IMG/VR virus record: IMGVR_UViG_3300037507_003913
Span: 1 to 26,663 of that record
Reading direction: 5' to 3' (one strand)
Length of the DNA: 26,663 nucleotides
Source: a virus
The translations under genes and the position numbers were made by a program. Positions 1-10,142 of the stretch are shown here, one piece after another; the stretch's first letter is position 1, and each line of letters opens with the position of its first letter. The notes beneath the pieces were generated by a model. That model did no database searches. It saw only the letters and a program-made list of their open reading frames with translations, and was not told the origin of the DNA.

Positions 1-3000
1 GTGTAGATATTGATGCCAACAATTTTGTTGGTATGACAATATTTTCCTCAGACGAAACAAAACGAGCTGAAGTCGTTAAAGTTTATCCTGCAAATAATGG
101 TAATGGTGATCCAATCACTTTGATGGTGAAACAACTTTATGGATCAACATTTACCTCATCGGAAACAATTAAAACTGATGAGACTTCTCCTTCGTTTGCC
201 AATATTTCTTCTTCTGGTGTCGGTACCGGCCAAATATTTTCGGTCAATGAGGGCGTTTTTTACTATGATGGTTTCTTTATTCAAAACGATGCTCAAACTG
301 TAGCCGTTTCGAAATATGACAATACCACAGCAAATGCTCGTATTGGTTTTGAAATTACAGAATCAATCGTCACAAATAACACAGATACCTCTCTTTTAGA
401 CCCAGCACAAAACGCTTCAAATTATCAAGCGCCAGGTTCTGATCGTTATAAGATTAACTTAGTTTTAGCAACAAGAAGTTTATCTTCTACTGACGATACA
501 CAATTTATTGAATTGGCCACAGTCGAAAACGGTCAAATTATTCGTGAAAACAAATACCCAATTTATTCTGTTTTAGAAGATACATTAGCTCGCAGAACAT
601 TTGATGAGTCTGGCAATTACACAGTTCGTGATTTTAGAATTTCATTAGATACAAATTCTTCAAATACTGCACAAACTGAAGTTACTTTATCGCCAGGTAA
701 AGCATATGTTTATGGTTATGAATTTGAAACGAATGGTCCATCAAAGTTAATTATTGATAAACCGAGAACAACTGCAAGTATTTCGAATAAAAGAGTTACG
801 GCAGATTACGGCAATTTTGTTTACACTACAAACCATTATGGTTCTTTCCCAATTAATAGTTTACAGACAATTGATTTGCATGTTGTAAACACTGCTTCAA
901 TTAATGTTACTTCTACTGCATCCATTACCAACACAAAAATTGGTACTGCTCGTGTTAAGTCAATGGCATATGAGTCCGCTTCCAACACATCAAACGGAAG
1001 CACATACACTTATCGTTCATTCTTGTTTGATGTAAGTGTTGGTTCAATCACTGGTACAGTAAATACTGCTACATCAACAACTGTTGTAATTGGAAATACC
1101 GGGGCCGGGCAAGTTTTTTCTACTGTTAATGATGCATATACTGGTGCTAAACTACGAATTACCAGTGGCGCTGGATCTGATGAAGCACCAAAAATTATTA
1201 CAGACTTCGTGGGTTCAACACAAACTCTTACTGTAAGTCCTGCATTTGTAACAACTCCAACAAACGCTTCAGTTTTTTCTATTGATTTTGAATTTAATGA
1301 TGTAGAATCTTTAGCTAACTTTAGTACAACAACAAAAGTTGTTGCCGCTGATATTTCTAGTCGTTCTAAAGATGCCGCAACAACATATGAAGATGTTTTC
1401 TTATCAGACGCTGCATTTGAGCCATTGATTTTTAAACTTGGTGAAGAATATATTGCACAGAATACCATTGCCGATTTTTCTTTCTCATACAAGAGACTGT
1501 ATGCTTCACAGTCGTTTACTGCAAATGATTCGCCAGCTTTAACTTTAGGAACTGGTGAAGATATTGCATCCGCAACTTCAACTGCTGCCAAATCGGCCAA
1601 CTATTATATTGTCGTTACTGCAGCCGGCACTTCAGGTTACTCTGTTGGTCAAGTAATTCCTGCTGACAAATTTTCTGTAGACACTGGCACAAATAAGATT
1701 ACTGTGACTAATGGTCAGAACATGACCGCCAACATTATTGCAACAATTGATGTTTCTACAATTTCGAAGAAACAAAAAACATATGTGGCCGCAAATACAA
1801 CAATTCAAACAACTGGCGGCGTTGATGTTTTTGGCAATTCTGCTGTTGTGATTTATCCATCCAACGGACAATGCCACATTGCGGCTTCTTATGTTAAAAA
1901 GATACCAAATGAAATTCAATCGTTGTTCATGTCTGATTTGATTGAAGTCACGAGTATACTTGATTTTACGGGTAATACGATTACTGTAGCAAACTCATCA
2001 TTTGCTTCAAATGTAACGACAAGATATACATTCGATAACGGTCAAAGAGATTCATACTATGATCACTCATCGATCAAGTTAAAAGCTGGGCAAACTGCGC
2101 CGCAAGGCCCATTGGTTGTTTTCTTTAATCGATTTACATCATCTGGCCCAGGTTTCTTTACTGTTGATTCATACTCTGATATTGCTTATGGCAGTATTCC
2201 AGTTTATTCTTCACCAACAAATAATACACTATACAATCTAAGGGATTGTTTAGATTTTAGGCCAGTACGCTCTGATGCTACTGCTTCCGGCGGAAGTACA
2301 GTATCTTTTGATGTGTCTTCAACTACAACTGGTCCAAAAATACCAGAAAATGGTTCAGATATCATTCTCGACTATCAATATTATCTTGCTAGAATTGACA
2401 AAGTTGTGTTGGATAAAACAAGAAAATTTGAAGTAATTAAAGGTATTCCATCTTTGAATCCTGTTACTCCAAATGATTCTTCTACTGGAATGACTTTGTT
2501 TATTCTAAGTTATTCTCCGTATTTGTCAGACACAAAAGATGTTAATATACAACAGATTAATCATCGCCGTTACACAATGCGTGATATTGGTCAATTGGAA
2601 TCACGCATTGAAAACTTAGAATATTATACCTCATTGAGTTTGTTAGAGCAAGAAGCTCTTGTTAAACAAGATTTATCTATTCTTGATAGTCAAAATGTTG
2701 AAAGATTCAAAAACGGCATTGTTGTTGATTCATTTAAAGGACATGCTGTAGCTGATGTTACAAACTCAGACTATGCAGCTTCAATTGATACTGTAAACAA
2801 AGAACTTCGTCCATCTTTTACAATTACACCACATTCCTTAGTTTTTGATTCTGCAAACTCTACTAACTTTACTAGAACAGGTTCATTAGTAACTGCTAAT
2901 GCTACTTCATCGCTACTTGTAGATCAATCTAAAGCTTCTAAGTCCGTCAATGTTAATCCTTTTAATGTGATTAACTATCTTGGTAAGATGAAGTTGAGTC

Positions 3001-5717
3001 CATCTTCGGATATTTGGGTTGACGAAAACCATCAGTCTGATGTTTTAGTAAATGTTGGCGGTGACAGAGATGCTTGGCAATTAATTACAGATAGACTTCC
3101 AGTAAATCTAGAATGGAATTCTTGGCAAACTATTTGGACAGGAACTAATACAACTGTTGGTGAGGGTTGGATTGGTAGAAGTTTGGTGGAAACCACAACC
3201 ACTACAACTACACAATCACAAACAAGAAGTGGCATAGTCTCAAGAGTTGTGCCTAATACAATAACACAGTCAATTGGTGATCGTGTTGTAGATGTTTCTA
3301 TTATTCCGTTTATGAGAAGCATCAATGTGTTGTTTGTTGGCACTGATTTCAAACCAAGCACCACTCTTTATCCATTCTTTGACGAAACTTCTGTAGAAAA
3401 TTATGTTGGTGATCGTGTTAACAAATATTATCTAACTTCAAACAACATTGGATTTAATGTAAACTACAGTAATCCAGAAGTCGTAAACATTAGAGACAAG
3501 AGTGTTGGCGTCAATGTGGCAAACGCTGTTGTTGTCCATACATCAAATAATATTGTGTATGTTACAAACATGGCAATTAACACTTCGTTTAATTTTGCCA
3601 CAGCAAATGCTGCTAATTTACAATTGGTCGGTGCTCAAACAGGACTAACATACAACGTAGCAACATACGAACACAATGGCGGTATTGTAAATACTGCTAC
3701 CTCTAGTTCTGTGACACTTCGTATTGATGCACAAAACGCAAGCAACCAAAATACAATTAATGGTTCAGTAATCTTTATCACACAAGGTAAAGGCGCTGGT
3801 CAAAGTGCAACAATTACTTCATATAATGTTTCTACAAGAGTAGCGAACATTTCTAGCACTTGGACAACAACCCCAGATACAACCTCACATTATGGCATCG
3901 GCAGATTGACAACGGATCCAGCTGGTTCAGTTGTTGGTATTTTCAGTATTCCTAGTGGCACTTTCCGAGTTGGTGAAAAACAATTTAGATTGACTGATAC
4001 TTCGACTGGCGACATTCCAAGTTCTTCTACTAATGGCGATGCTTCATTCTTCGCACAAGGTTTGTTGCAAACTAAAGAAGAAGTCATCATATCTACTGTA
4101 TCTCCGGTTGTTCAACGAACCGCTGTAACCGATAATCGTGTGGTTACAAGCCAATCTTCAGTTTCAAGAGTTTTACAGACTCTGCCGCCGATCAATTGGG
4201 CAGATCCATTAGCACAAACATTCTTGGTCAGTCCACAACAATATCCTCAAGGCATATTCTTGTCAAAGATTCGTTTGTGCTTCAAAACAAAAGACGATAC
4301 TGTACCAGTGACTTTACAACTTCGTCCAACAGTCAATGGATTCCCATCAAGTTCTGTTGTTTATCCGTTCTCAACTGTTTCTTTGACTCCAGATAAAGTT
4401 AAAGTATCTGCAAGTCCTAGCATGACAGATTCTAGTAAGTATACTGAATTTGTTTTTGATTCGCCAGTGTATTTACAACCTGGTGAACATTCGTTTGTTG
4501 TTCTTGCTAACTCTAACAAGTATGAAATTTATGTGGCTGAAATCGGTAAGTTAGACATTGTGAACGGCCGTCAAATATCTGAACAAGCTTATGGTGGATC
4601 ATTGTTCTTGTCGCAAAACGGATCAACATGGACTGCCGATCAAACTTCAGACATGATGTTCCAATTGTATCGTAGTAGTTTTAGTACAAGTTCCGCTACA
4701 GCTCAATTTCATGTTTCTACTCCAACAACTGTTGTTCCTTATGAAGTTGTGCATTTGATTACATCAGATATTGTTCTTGCAAATACATCATTAAGTTATC
4801 AATTTAATTCTGAGAAAGCCGACAGTTCTGGTTTTGCTGGGTTAACTTCAATCACACCTTTGAAGAATTTGGAAATTTACGATGGTGTTGGTAGAAAGTT
4901 AAGCAATACCGGTAACTCTACAACTGGAACAAGTAACACATTCACTCTTGTTGGCACAATGACTGCTCTAAGTAATGATGTTTCACCAGTAATCGATGTA
5001 TCTCGTATGGCTCTTTTAGCCATTGAAAATGAAATCAACAACCTTGGACTTTCAAACTCAGGTGTTGTCGTTTCTAACACTGGTTCTGGTTACGCAAACT
5101 CCGCAGACATTACAGTTACAATTTCAGGCGGCGGCGGTTCTGGTGCTACAGCTGTAGCAAACGTTGTGTCTAATACCGTTAATGCAGTATACATCACAAA
5201 CGCAGGTTCTGGTTACACAAGTTCACCAACAATTACACTAACACCAGGATCTGGCGGCGGTGCTAATGCTGTTGTAACATACATTGGTGAAACTGAGAAA
5301 TCTGGTGGTAACGCTACGGCACGATATATGACTCGCCGTGTAACTCTCGCTGATGGTTTTGATTCTGGTGACTTGCGTGTTTATGTAACTGCAAATAAAC
5401 CGGCGGGAACTAACATCTATGTTTATTACAAGATTCTTTCAGCATCTGATCCTGGAGTTTTTGATGATAAGAGTTATCAGTTGATGACAGAACTGGGCAA
5501 TGCAAACTTTGTATCATTAAATGAAAATGATGATCGTGAATTAACATTTGCACCAGGTGTAAATGGTATTGCAAACAACTCTGTATCTTACACTTCCGCA
5601 GGAACAGCATTTACAACATTTAGAACTTTTGCTATTAAGATTGTAATGTCTAGTTCTAATACTGGAATTGTTCCAAGAATTAAAGATATGAGAGCGATTG
5701 CTTTACCAGCGGGTTGA
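1..5717 (+). CDS. DUF4815-type giant virion (tail/baseplate-associated) protein, 5' end outside window
   Basis: This is the C-terminal ~1,904 residues of a very large structural protein. The frame is open from base 3, with no stop before the ATG at 33. The residues before that ATG ([10 protein letters not shown]) continue naturally into it, so the real start lies upstream and the ATG at 33 is internal. From memory of marine T4-like phages, blocks such as [20 protein letters not shown] and [20 protein letters not shown] are characteristic of the DUF4815 proteins encoded near baseplate and fibre genes. The chain is rich in Thr, Ser, Asn and Val, as expected of beta-rich fibrous proteins. It has a poly-Thr stretch (about 3195-3215) and two tandem GSGY-type repeats near the C-terminus (about 5062-5290). 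The next gene starts one base after the stop. Virion location is well supported by the family; the exact role (baseplate periphery or fibre attachment) is not established. Confidence 0.85.
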   Translation, partial: VDIDANNFVGMTIFSSDETKRAEVVKVYPANNGNGDPITLMVKQLYGSTFTSSETIKTDETSPSFANISSSGVGTGQIFSVNEGVFYYDGFFIQNDAQTVAVSKYDNTTANARIGFEITESIVTNNTDTSLLDPAQNASNYQAPGSDRYKINLVLATRSLSSTDDTQFIELATVENGQIIRENKYPIYSVLEDTLARRTFDESGNYTVRDFRISLDTNSSNTAQTEVTLSPGKAYVYGYEFETNGPSKLIIDKPRTTASISNKRVTADYGNFVYTTNHYGSFPINSLQTIDLHVVNTASINVTSTASITNTKIGTARVKSMAYESASNTSNGSTYTYRSFLFDVSVGSITGTVNTATSTTVVIGNTGAGQVFSTVNDAYTGAKLRITSGAGSDEAPKIITDFVGSTQTLTVSPAFVTTPTNASVFSIDFEFNDVESLANFSTTTKVVAADISSRSKDAATTYEDVFLSDAAFEPLIFKLGEEYIAQNTIADFSFSYKRLYASQSFTANDSPALTLGTGEDIASATSTAAKSANYYIVVTAAGTSGYSVGQVIPADKFSVDTGTNKITVTNGQNMTANIIATIDVSTISKKQKTYVAANTTIQTTGGVDVFGNSAVVIYPSNGQCHIAASYVKKIPNEIQSLFMSDLIEVTSILDFTGNTITVANSSFASNVTTRYTFDNGQRDSYYDHSSIKLKAGQTAPQGPLVVFFNRFTSSGPGFFTVDSYSDIAYGSIPVYSSPTNNTLYNLRDCLDFRPVRSDATASGGSTVSFDVSSTTTGPKIPENGSDIILDYQYYLARIDKVVLDKTRKFEVIKGIPSLNPVTPNDSSTGMTLFILSYSPYLSDTKDVNIQQINHRRYTMRDIGQLESRIENLEYYTSLSLLEQEALVKQDLSILDSQNVERFKNGIVVDSFKGHAVADVTNSDYAASIDTVNKELRPSFTITPHSLVFDSANSTNFTRTGSLVTANATSSLLVDQSKASKSVNVNPFNVINYLGKMKLSPSSDIWVDENHQSDVLVNVGGDRDAWQLITDRLPVNLEWNSWQTIWTGTNTTVGEGWIGRSLVETTTTTTTQSQTRSGIVSRVVPNTITQSIGDRVVDVSIIPFMRSINVLFVGTDFKPSTTLYPFFDETSVENYVGDRVNKYYLTSNNIGFNVNYSNPEVVNIRDKSVGVNVANAVVVHTSNNIVYVTNMAINTSFNFATANAANLQLVGAQTGLTYNVATYEHNGGIVNTATSSSVTLRIDAQNASNQNTINGSVIFITQGKGAGQSATITSYNVSTRVANISSTWTTTPDTTSHYGIGRLTTDPAGSVVGIFSIPSGTFRVGEKQFRLTDTSTGDIPSSSTNGDASFFAQGLLQTKEEVIISTVSPVVQRTAVTDNRVVTSQSSVSRVLQTLPPINWADPLAQTFLVSPQQYPQGIFLSKIRLCFKTKDDTVPVTLQLRPTVNGFPSSSVVYPFSTVSLTPDKVKVSASPSMTDSSKYTEFVFDSPVYLQPGEHSFVVLANSNKYEIYVAEIGKLDIVNGRQISEQAYGGSLFLSQNGSTWTADQTSDMMFQLYRSSFSTSSATAQFHVSTPTTVVPYEVVHLITSDIVLANTSLSYQFNSEKADSSGFAGLTSITPLKNLEIYDGVGRKLSNTGNSTTGTSNTFTLVGTMTALSNDVSPVIDVSRMALLAIENEINNLGLSNSGVVVSNTGSGYANSADITVTISGGGGSGATAVANVVSNTVNAVYITNAGSGYTSSPTITLTPGSGGGANAVVTYIGETEKSGGNATARYMTRRVTLADGFDSGDLRVYVTANKPAGTNIYVYYKILSASDPGVFDDKSYQLMTELGNANFVSLNENDDRELTFAPGVNGIANNSVSYTSAGTAFTTFRTFAIKIVMSSSNTGIVPRIKDMRAIALPAG

Positions 5718-5718
5718 T

Positions 5719-5934
5719 ATGAAACAAGTAAAGATTCCAGATACAACTTTTGTTCGTGATATTCATTCTAAGGCGATTCTAAATACTGATAGAAAAGGCT
5801 TGAATGAATATCTAGTGAAAAAAGAAATTGCTAAAAAACAAAAAAATGAACAAAATGAGTCGAAGAATCGTCTGGACAAACTAGAACAAGATATACAAGA
5901 AATCAAAGAATTACTTCTAAAGATGAGTCGATAA
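5719..5934 (+). CDS. Small coiled-coil protein of unknown function
   Basis: A 71-residue protein beginning MKQVKIPDTTFVRDIHSKA. I chose the ATG at 5719, one base after the upstream stop, over a TTG at 5698 that would overlap the giant tail gene. The second half is highly charged and has heptad-like spacing (LDKLEQDIQEIKELLLKM), which predicts a coiled coil, so it may oligomerise or bind a fibre. It has no signal peptide, membrane segment or catalytic motif. Its stop is directly followed by the ATG of the S74 fibre gene, so translational coupling is likely. Position between two tail proteins suggests a minor virion or assembly protein, but no function can be assigned. Confidence 0.7.
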   Translation: MKQVKIPDTTFVRDIHSKAILNTDRKGLNEYLVKKEIAKKQKNEQNESKNRLDKLEQDIQEIKELLLKMSR

Positions 5935-6888
5935 ATGGCAATTAATCAAATAAGTTCAGCTAATACATTTGAGCAGTGGTTAATTGCCACTCAACAACTT
6001 ATATCATTTGCAAATTCAATTACAGATGTTGGTGGAACATTCACATCAAACACTTCTGAATATATTATTACTGGTAACCTCACTGTTGGTAATGCAGTCA
6101 CTGCACCAACAGTAAACACAGATGTGATTATTTTCGATGACGGCACTAGATTGTCATCCAATGTTCAAATTGTAAATGGTTACAATCATGCAAATGGTGC
6201 ATTCAACAAGGCTAATGCTGCTAATATTTTAGCACAACAAGCCTATGATTATGCCAACACAATTGCTTTGAGTGGTGAAATTTCTGGTGATAATGTTGTC
6301 GTATTATACACAGTTACTGGTAACAACATCGTAGCAAACATCTCTGTCAGTTCAGCTAATGTTACCGCTACAAGTAATGTAACTGCTGGAAATGTTAATG
6401 CATCTAATGTTATTACAGGACTCAATGTTACAGCAACAAACAATGTTACTGCTGGAAATGTTAATGTTACTAATGTCATTACCGCAGCAAATGCTACAAT
6501 AACAAATATTACTGCTACAAACAATGTAACTGCTGGAAATATTAGTGTAACTAACGCAATAACAACAACAAATTTGTCAGCAACACTAATTACAGCATCA
6601 GATGTTAACACAACTTCAGACATGGCTTTGAAAGATAATGTGGAACAAATTGGAAACCCATTGGAAATTATAAATAAAATCACTGGTCTTTCTTTTAATT
6701 GGAAATCGGACGGCATAAAATCATATGGCGTTTCGGCACAAGAGGTAGAACAAATACTACCTGAAATTGTTCGAACACGAAGCGATGGTTATAAAGGCGT
6801 AAATTATTTAAATCTTATTGCTTTTTTAATCGAAGCGGTGAAAGAATTGCAAAAAGAAGTGGCAAAAATCAAAAACAACAATAAATAG
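5935..6888 (+). CDS. Tail fibre protein with C-terminal S74 intramolecular chaperone domain
   Basis: A 317-residue fibre protein. The N-terminal ~100 residues include AFNKANAANILAQQAYDYAN, a helical Asn/Ala-rich style common in marine phage fibres. Residues ~145-215 hold three degenerate NVTAGN repeats of 22-27 residues, probably a trimeric beta-structured shaft. The last ~90 residues are a Peptidase_S74 chaperone. The motif TSDMALKDNV supplies the Ser228/Lys233 pair, with the five-residue spacing of the Ser-Lys dyad that drives self-cleavage just before the Ser in endosialidase-type fibres. It is followed by YGVSAQEVEQILPE and a leucine-rich helix. The domain is expected to trimerise the fibre and then be cut off. 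It starts with no gap after the coiled-coil gene. A late-promoter-like octamer overlaps its stop codon and belongs to the next gene. Confidence 0.9.
   Translation: MAINQISSANTFEQWLIATQQLISFANSITDVGGTFTSNTSEYIITGNLTVGNAVTAPTVNTDVIIFDDGTRLSSNVQIVNGYNHANGAFNKANAANILAQQAYDYANTIALSGEISGDNVVVLYTVTGNNIVANISVSSANVTATSNVTAGNVNASNVITGLNVTATNNVTAGNVNVTNVITAANATITNITATNNVTAGNISVTNAITTTNLSATLITASDVNTTSDMALKDNVEQIGNPLEIINKITGLSFNWKSDGIKSYGVSAQEVEQILPEIVRTRSDGYKGVNYLNLIAFLIEAVKELQKEVAKIKNNNK
6367..6576 (+). repeat. Three tandem NVTAGN repeats in the S74 fibre shaft
   Basis: Copies begin at 6367, 6433 and 6514, each starting G-C-[AT]-A-C-A-A-[AG] and encoding variants of AT[SN]NVTAGN followed by VITA-like beta residues. 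Periods are 66 and 81 bases, so all copies stay in frame. This is an in-frame protein repeat, likely a fibre shaft, rather than a DNA element. Confidence 0.7.
6880..6887 (+). promoter_or_regulatory. Late-promoter-like octamer AATAAATA
   Basis: AATAAATA differs at one base from the T4 late promoter TATAAATA, the only conserved element recognised by the phage sigma factor gp55. It overlaps the stop codon of the S74 fibre gene and lies about 20 bases before a perfect octamer. Both are followed by GAG. In such AT-rich DNA a single match is weak evidence; the pairing and the position before a new gene raise it. Confidence 0.35.
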
Positions 6889-6900
6889 AGCTCAATTAAT

Positions 6901-6908
6901 TATAAATA
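6901..6908 (+). promoter_or_regulatory. T4-type late promoter TATAAATA
   Basis: This is a perfect match to the T4 late promoter octamer in the 48-base gap before the fibre gene at 6937. Initiation would be expected about six bases past the octamer, near 6914. That gives a short leader with the AAGGAG ribosome-binding site at 6926-6931. Confidence 0.65.
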
Positions 6909-6936
6909 GAGTGCCGAGTTCTAAAAAGGAGCGAAG

Positions 6937-7491
6937 ATGGCAATCAAAGTAAACGGCACTACTGTTATCGATGACAGTAGAGTTTTCCAAAATTTAGGCG
7001 CTGCACTTACTGTAGGAAACGGTGGTACAGGCGCAACATCCCTAACAGCAAACAGTTTTTTGTACGGTGCCGGCACAAGTGCTATTACCGCAACAACCTT
7101 ATTAGCTAGAGCGCACGCTGTCTCAACAGGTGACTATGTGCGAGCCTTAGGTTTCGCTGACACAGTAACTGCGTTAGGCAATACTGGTACAGCTATTAAC
7201 ATTGATGTGACCGCCGGCGGCGTATTTACAGCAACATTAACTGGCAACTGCACATTTACCTTAAGATATCCAGTTGCTACTGGTGCATCGTCTTTCACAC
7301 TCATTTTAACAAATGATGGCTCAGCGGGTAGAACTGTTGCTTGGTCCGGCGGTTCATTTATTTGGCCAGGCGGTGCATCCAATCTTTCGAGAACGACAAC
7401 TGCAAATGCTATTGACGTTTGGGTATTTTTTACACCAAACGGCGGCACAACTTGGTATGGTAATATTGCAACAAAAGATATGAAGGCTTAA
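6937..7491 (+). CDS. Short tail-fibre-like structural protein
   Basis: A 184-residue protein. The N-terminus MAIKVNGTTVIDDSRVF and the following VGNGGTGATSLTANSFLYG are hallmark segments of phage tail fibre proteins; the Gly-Gly-Thr-Gly turn recurs in many fibre shafts. Residues ~85-184 are beta-rich and aromatic (TFTLRYPVATGASSFTLIL, WSGGSFIWPGG, TTWYGNI) and could form a C-terminal tip domain. It has no S74 domain, unlike its neighbour, so it must fold without that chaperone. The ATG follows AAGGAG at 6926-6931 and a perfect late octamer at 6901, so it probably heads a late transcript. Virion location is likely by family resemblance; receptor binding is inference. Confidence 0.75.
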   Translation: MAIKVNGTTVIDDSRVFQNLGAALTVGNGGTGATSLTANSFLYGAGTSAITATTLLARAHAVSTGDYVRALGFADTVTALGNTGTAINIDVTAGGVFTATLTGNCTFTLRYPVATGASSFTLILTNDGSAGRTVAWSGGSFIWPGGASNLSRTTTANAIDVWVFFTPNGGTTWYGNIATKDMKA

Positions 7492-7518
7492 TTTTTTAAT
7501 CACTAAAGGAGAATTTAA

Positions 7519-7734
7519 ATGCCATTAACAAACGAACAACTGGCGGATTTGGAATATCAAAGTCAAGTACAAAAACTTAATCATGCAGCAAGAGATAGAC
7601 TTGAATTGGTTAGACTAGCAAAAGAAACATTGTTGGAAAATGCTCGTAGTAAACCTGTAGAAACAAGAGAAGTTACCGCAGAAGATATTTTAACTTTTGC
7701 TAATAAACTTACAAATTTTGTACATCCAAACTAA
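7519..7734 (+). CDS. Small protein of unknown function
   Basis: A 71-residue protein beginning MPLTNEQLADLEYQSQVQKLN. It has a strong ribosome-binding site AAAGGAG at 7505-7511, seven bases before the ATG. It is predicted mostly helical and charged, with no Cys motif, signal peptide or membrane segment. It sits between a fibre gene and the first oxygenase gene. The good translation signal and coding-like composition support a real gene; I do not recognise the family. Confidence 0.65.
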   Translation: MPLTNEQLADLEYQSQVQKLNHAARDRLELVRLAKETLLENARSKPVETREVTAEDILTFANKLTNFVHPN

Positions 7735-7749
7735 TAAAAAGTTTTTGTT

Positions 7750-8319
7750 ATGAATTTTTTTGCTTATTTTCCTTCAATCATTTGTCGAGATGAACAACCA
7801 AATTTTGTTGAAACTCTCTTAAATAATTGTATAAAAATTAAAGAAGAAAAAAAAACTGAAGGCGAAACATTTTTTCAATCGAATGATTTAAAGGATGAAT
7901 ATTTCATTGAAGAGTTTAAAAAACATGTTTTATCTTCTGCTGTAAATTTATTGAGTGTACAAGGTTATTCTGTAGAAAAATACAATTTTTTTGTTTCTTC
8001 ATTGTGGTTTCAAGAATTGGGTAAAGGTGCGGCCACAAATGCACATTTCCACAAAAATAGTCAAATATGTGGATGGTTTTTTTTGGAAGCACCAGAAAAG
8101 GGATCATATCCAGTTTATTATGATACTCGCATTAACAAAAATATGATTGAATTGGATTTTGTACAAACAGAAGAAATAACTAATGCCACAAATGTTATAC
8201 ACTTTAATAATGTTCAAAACGGCACCGTTATTTTTGCTCCATCTTGGATACAACATCAATTGACAGTAAATCGTTCAGAAATGCCAACTCGTTGTATCCA
8301 TTTTATTATTTCTAATTAA
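7750..8319 (+). CDS. 2OG-Fe(II) oxygenase (2OG-FeII_Oxy_5-like)
   Basis: A 189-residue putative 2-oxoglutarate/Fe(II)-dependent dioxygenase. The C-terminal half fits the double-stranded beta-helix of this family. NAHFHKNS supplies the iron ligands His99 and His101, as in families where HxH replaces HxD. APSWIQHQL supplies the distal His169, and Arg181 in TRCIHFII can bind 2-oxoglutarate. The order N-H-x-H, then the 'FAPSW..H' strand, then Arg resembles PF13759, which is common in T4-like marine phages. Such enzymes hydroxylate proteins, nucleotides or small molecules; the substrate is unknown. It is the first of four oxygenase genes in a row. There is no strong Shine-Dalgarno before its ATG (the gap is AAAAAGTTTTTGTT), so it may be weakly translated. 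Confidence 0.8.
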   Translation: MNFFAYFPSIICRDEQPNFVETLLNNCIKIKEEKKTEGETFFQSNDLKDEYFIEEFKKHVLSSAVNLLSVQGYSVEKYNFFVSSLWFQELGKGAATNAHFHKNSQICGWFFLEAPEKGSYPVYYDTRINKNMIELDFVQTEEITNATNVIHFNNVQNGTVIFAPSWIQHQLTVNRSEMPTRCIHFIISN

Positions 8320-8332
8320 GGATAAATTTATT

Positions 8333-8935
8333 ATGACACAAATCCAACACACAATTACGCCGTATTCTCAAGGTGTTGAACCTTTTGTTTGGTGGGAGAA
8401 TGTTTTTACTGAAGATGAATTGAATTGGTTACAAAAAAAAGCAAAAATGTCTGAAATACCAGCTCAAATTGGCGGCGCCGGTACTTTTGCAAAAGGTTCA
8501 GTCGATACATCATATAGACGATCAAATATTTCTTGGTTGTCAAAAGATAACCAAACTGCTTGGCTTTTTGAAAAATTGAGTCATGTGGTTTCTTCTATAA
8601 ATTGTAATTTTTATCGATTTGATTTAACTGGTTTTGGAGAAAATATACAACTTACAAACTATGATGAAACAGACAATGGAATGTATAATTGGCATGTTGA
8701 TTATGGTTCTAAAAATGGTCCAAGCCGTAAACTAAGTATCGTGTTACAATTAACTGATCCATCTGAATATGAAGGTGGTAACTTACAAGTTTGTGATGGA
8801 ACAATTCACAATGTTAGAAAACAACGAGGTTTGGTCGCTGCTTTTCCTTCTTATACTTTACATCAAGTTACTCCAGTTACAAAAGGAAGCCGGCAATCTC
8901 TTGTTGCTTGGATTACAGGACCAAGTTTTAGATAA
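8333..8935 (+). CDS. 2OG-Fe(II) oxygenase, prolyl-4-hydroxylase-like
   Basis: A 200-residue dioxygenase of the P4Hc type. NWHVDYG gives iron ligands His121 and Asp123; SYTLHQVTPVTKGSRQSL gives the distal His177 and, ten residues on, Arg187 to bind the 2-oxoglutarate carboxylate. EYEGGNLQV is the usual strand between them. All active-site residues of an active enzyme are present. It most resembles PKHD-type hydroxylases such as PiuC-like proteins; whether it acts on prolyl residues is unknown. An AAGGA ribosome-binding site sits just after the preceding stop, 13 bases separate the genes, and the next oxygenase follows within 11 bases. Confidence 0.88.
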   Translation: MTQIQHTITPYSQGVEPFVWWENVFTEDELNWLQKKAKMSEIPAQIGGAGTFAKGSVDTSYRRSNISWLSKDNQTAWLFEKLSHVVSSINCNFYRFDLTGFGENIQLTNYDETDNGMYNWHVDYGSKNGPSRKLSIVLQLTDPSEYEGGNLQVCDGTIHNVRKQRGLVAAFPSYTLHQVTPVTKGSRQSLVAWITGPSFR

Positions 8936-8946
8936 ATGGAGAAATA

Positions 8947-9555
8947 ATGAATTCTAGTTATAAAAATTTTATAGGCACTTATGAAAATGTTTATCAAGAA
9001 GGTTATTGTGAACATGTAATTTCTGAATTTGAAAATCTGTTGGAACATGGAGCGGGAAGAACAAGATTACAATCAGAAAATTCAAAACCACACACCAAAA
9101 ATGATTACTCAATTATATTCAATTCACATTATCTGAACAGTTTTACTGTTGAAGATCGTAAGTTTGATGTGAGAGATGTTTTTTTTGAGGGCTTACAAAA
9201 GTGTTATGATGAATATGTTTCTAAATACTCTGTTTTACAAGAGTGTAAAATATACGGCAATATAATGAAAGTTCAAAAAACGATGCCTGGTGGTGGTTAT
9301 CACATTTGGCATCAAGAAAAAGGCAATAGAGAATTTACAAGAAGAACAATAGTCTTTATGCTTTATTTGAATACATTGGAACCAGAAGAAGGTGGCGAAA
9401 CTGAATTTTTATATTTAAAACAAAGAGAGCGGCCAGTTAAAAATACTATGTTACTTTGGCCAGCAGATTATACACACGCACATCGTGGAAATGTGGTTCT
9501 TGGTGAAAAGAGTAAATATATTGTTACAGGATGGTTTTTATATGACGATAACTAA
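8947..9555 (+). CDS. 2OG-Fe(II) oxygenase with HxE-type facial triad
   Basis: A 202-residue dioxygenase diverged from its neighbours. YHIWHQEKG supplies His122 and Glu124, a Glu in place of the more usual Asp. PADYTHAHRGN supplies the distal His179, and Lys190 in KYIVTGWF is the probable 2-oxoglutarate-binding residue. PEEGGETEFLYL is the typical strand between the halves of the site. It is therefore probably active. GGAG precedes the ATG. The last 14 bases overlap the next oxygenase gene, which suggests coupled translation. The substrate is unknown. Confidence 0.83.
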   Translation: MNSSYKNFIGTYENVYQEGYCEHVISEFENLLEHGAGRTRLQSENSKPHTKNDYSIIFNSHYLNSFTVEDRKFDVRDVFFEGLQKCYDEYVSKYSVLQECKIYGNIMKVQKTMPGGGYHIWHQEKGNREFTRRTIVFMLYLNTLEPEEGGETEFLYLKQRERPVKNTMLLWPADYTHAHRGNVVLGEKSKYIVTGWFLYDDN

Positions 9556-10141
9556 TTTTGATAAATTTGGTTGTGTTTTTGTGAAAAATTTTATAGAATC
9601 ACAAACAATTACACTTGTTTCTAATTATTTAGAAAATAAAATAAAAAGAGGAGAGTGGGTTGAAAATCGTTCTGGAACTTCATCTTCAAATAAAGATAAT
9701 ACAACACAATATGCATATTACGCAGATCCATTAATTGAAGAACTTTTGAAAGCTGCTAAAGAAAAAGTTGAAGAAGTTTCTGAAAAAGAATTATTACCTA
9801 CATACTCTTATGCCAGAATTTACCAAAGTGGTGAACAATTAAAACCACATGTAGATAGGCCTGCATGTGAAGTGAGTGTCACAGTTAATGTTGCTACAAA
9901 AGGTGAATTTTCTCCAATCTATATACAATACGGAAACAACGAGGTATGTAAATTTGTATTAGAACCTGGCGATGCTGTTGTTTATAAAGGATGTGAAGCT
10001 GTTCACTGGAGAAAACCTTTAGTTGAAGATCAATTAAATGTGCAATTTATGTTACATTATGTCGATAAAAATGGGCCTTATGCTGAACATGTTAAAGATA
10101 AAAGACCGTCATACGGAATGAGCGAATTTACAAGGAGATAA
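9542..10141 (+). CDS. 2OG-Fe(II) oxygenase
   Basis: A 199-residue dioxygenase. I chose the ATG at 9542 (MTITNFDKFGCVFVKNF), which overlaps the previous gene by 14 bases. A longer reading from 9485 would only add residues encoded by an out-of-frame part of the upstream gene. KPHVDRPACE gives iron ligands His103 and Asp105; GCEAVHWRKPL gives distal His155. The usual Arg/Lys about ten residues after the distal His is not obvious, since the stretch is VEDQLNVQFMLHYV, so 2-oxoglutarate may be bound by another residue such as Arg157. The C-terminal block FMLHYVDKNGPY looks family-specific. It is the last of four oxygenases and carries the next gene's AAGGAG at 10133-10138. Confidence 0.82.
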   Translation: MTITNFDKFGCVFVKNFIESQTITLVSNYLENKIKRGEWVENRSGTSSSNKDNTTQYAYYADPLIEELLKAAKEKVEEVSEKELLPTYSYARIYQSGEQLKPHVDRPACEVSVTVNVATKGEFSPIYIQYGNNEVCKFVLEPGDAVVYKGCEAVHWRKPLVEDQLNVQFMLHYVDKNGPYAEHVKDKRPSYGMSEFTRR

Positions 10142-10142
10142 A

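Noticed and set aside
33-5717. ATG at 33 as the real start of the giant tail gene
   Set aside because: The frame is open to the window edge, there is no Shine-Dalgarno before 33, and the preceding residues read as continuing protein.
8931-8938. GATAAATG near the third oxygenase as a late promoter
   Set aside because: Two mismatches, in the middle of a tightly packed gene run, created by a TAA stop.
9485-9541. Longer N-terminus for the fourth oxygenase
   Set aside because: It would lie wholly inside the third oxygenase gene in another frame; the ATG at 9542 gives the natural family start.
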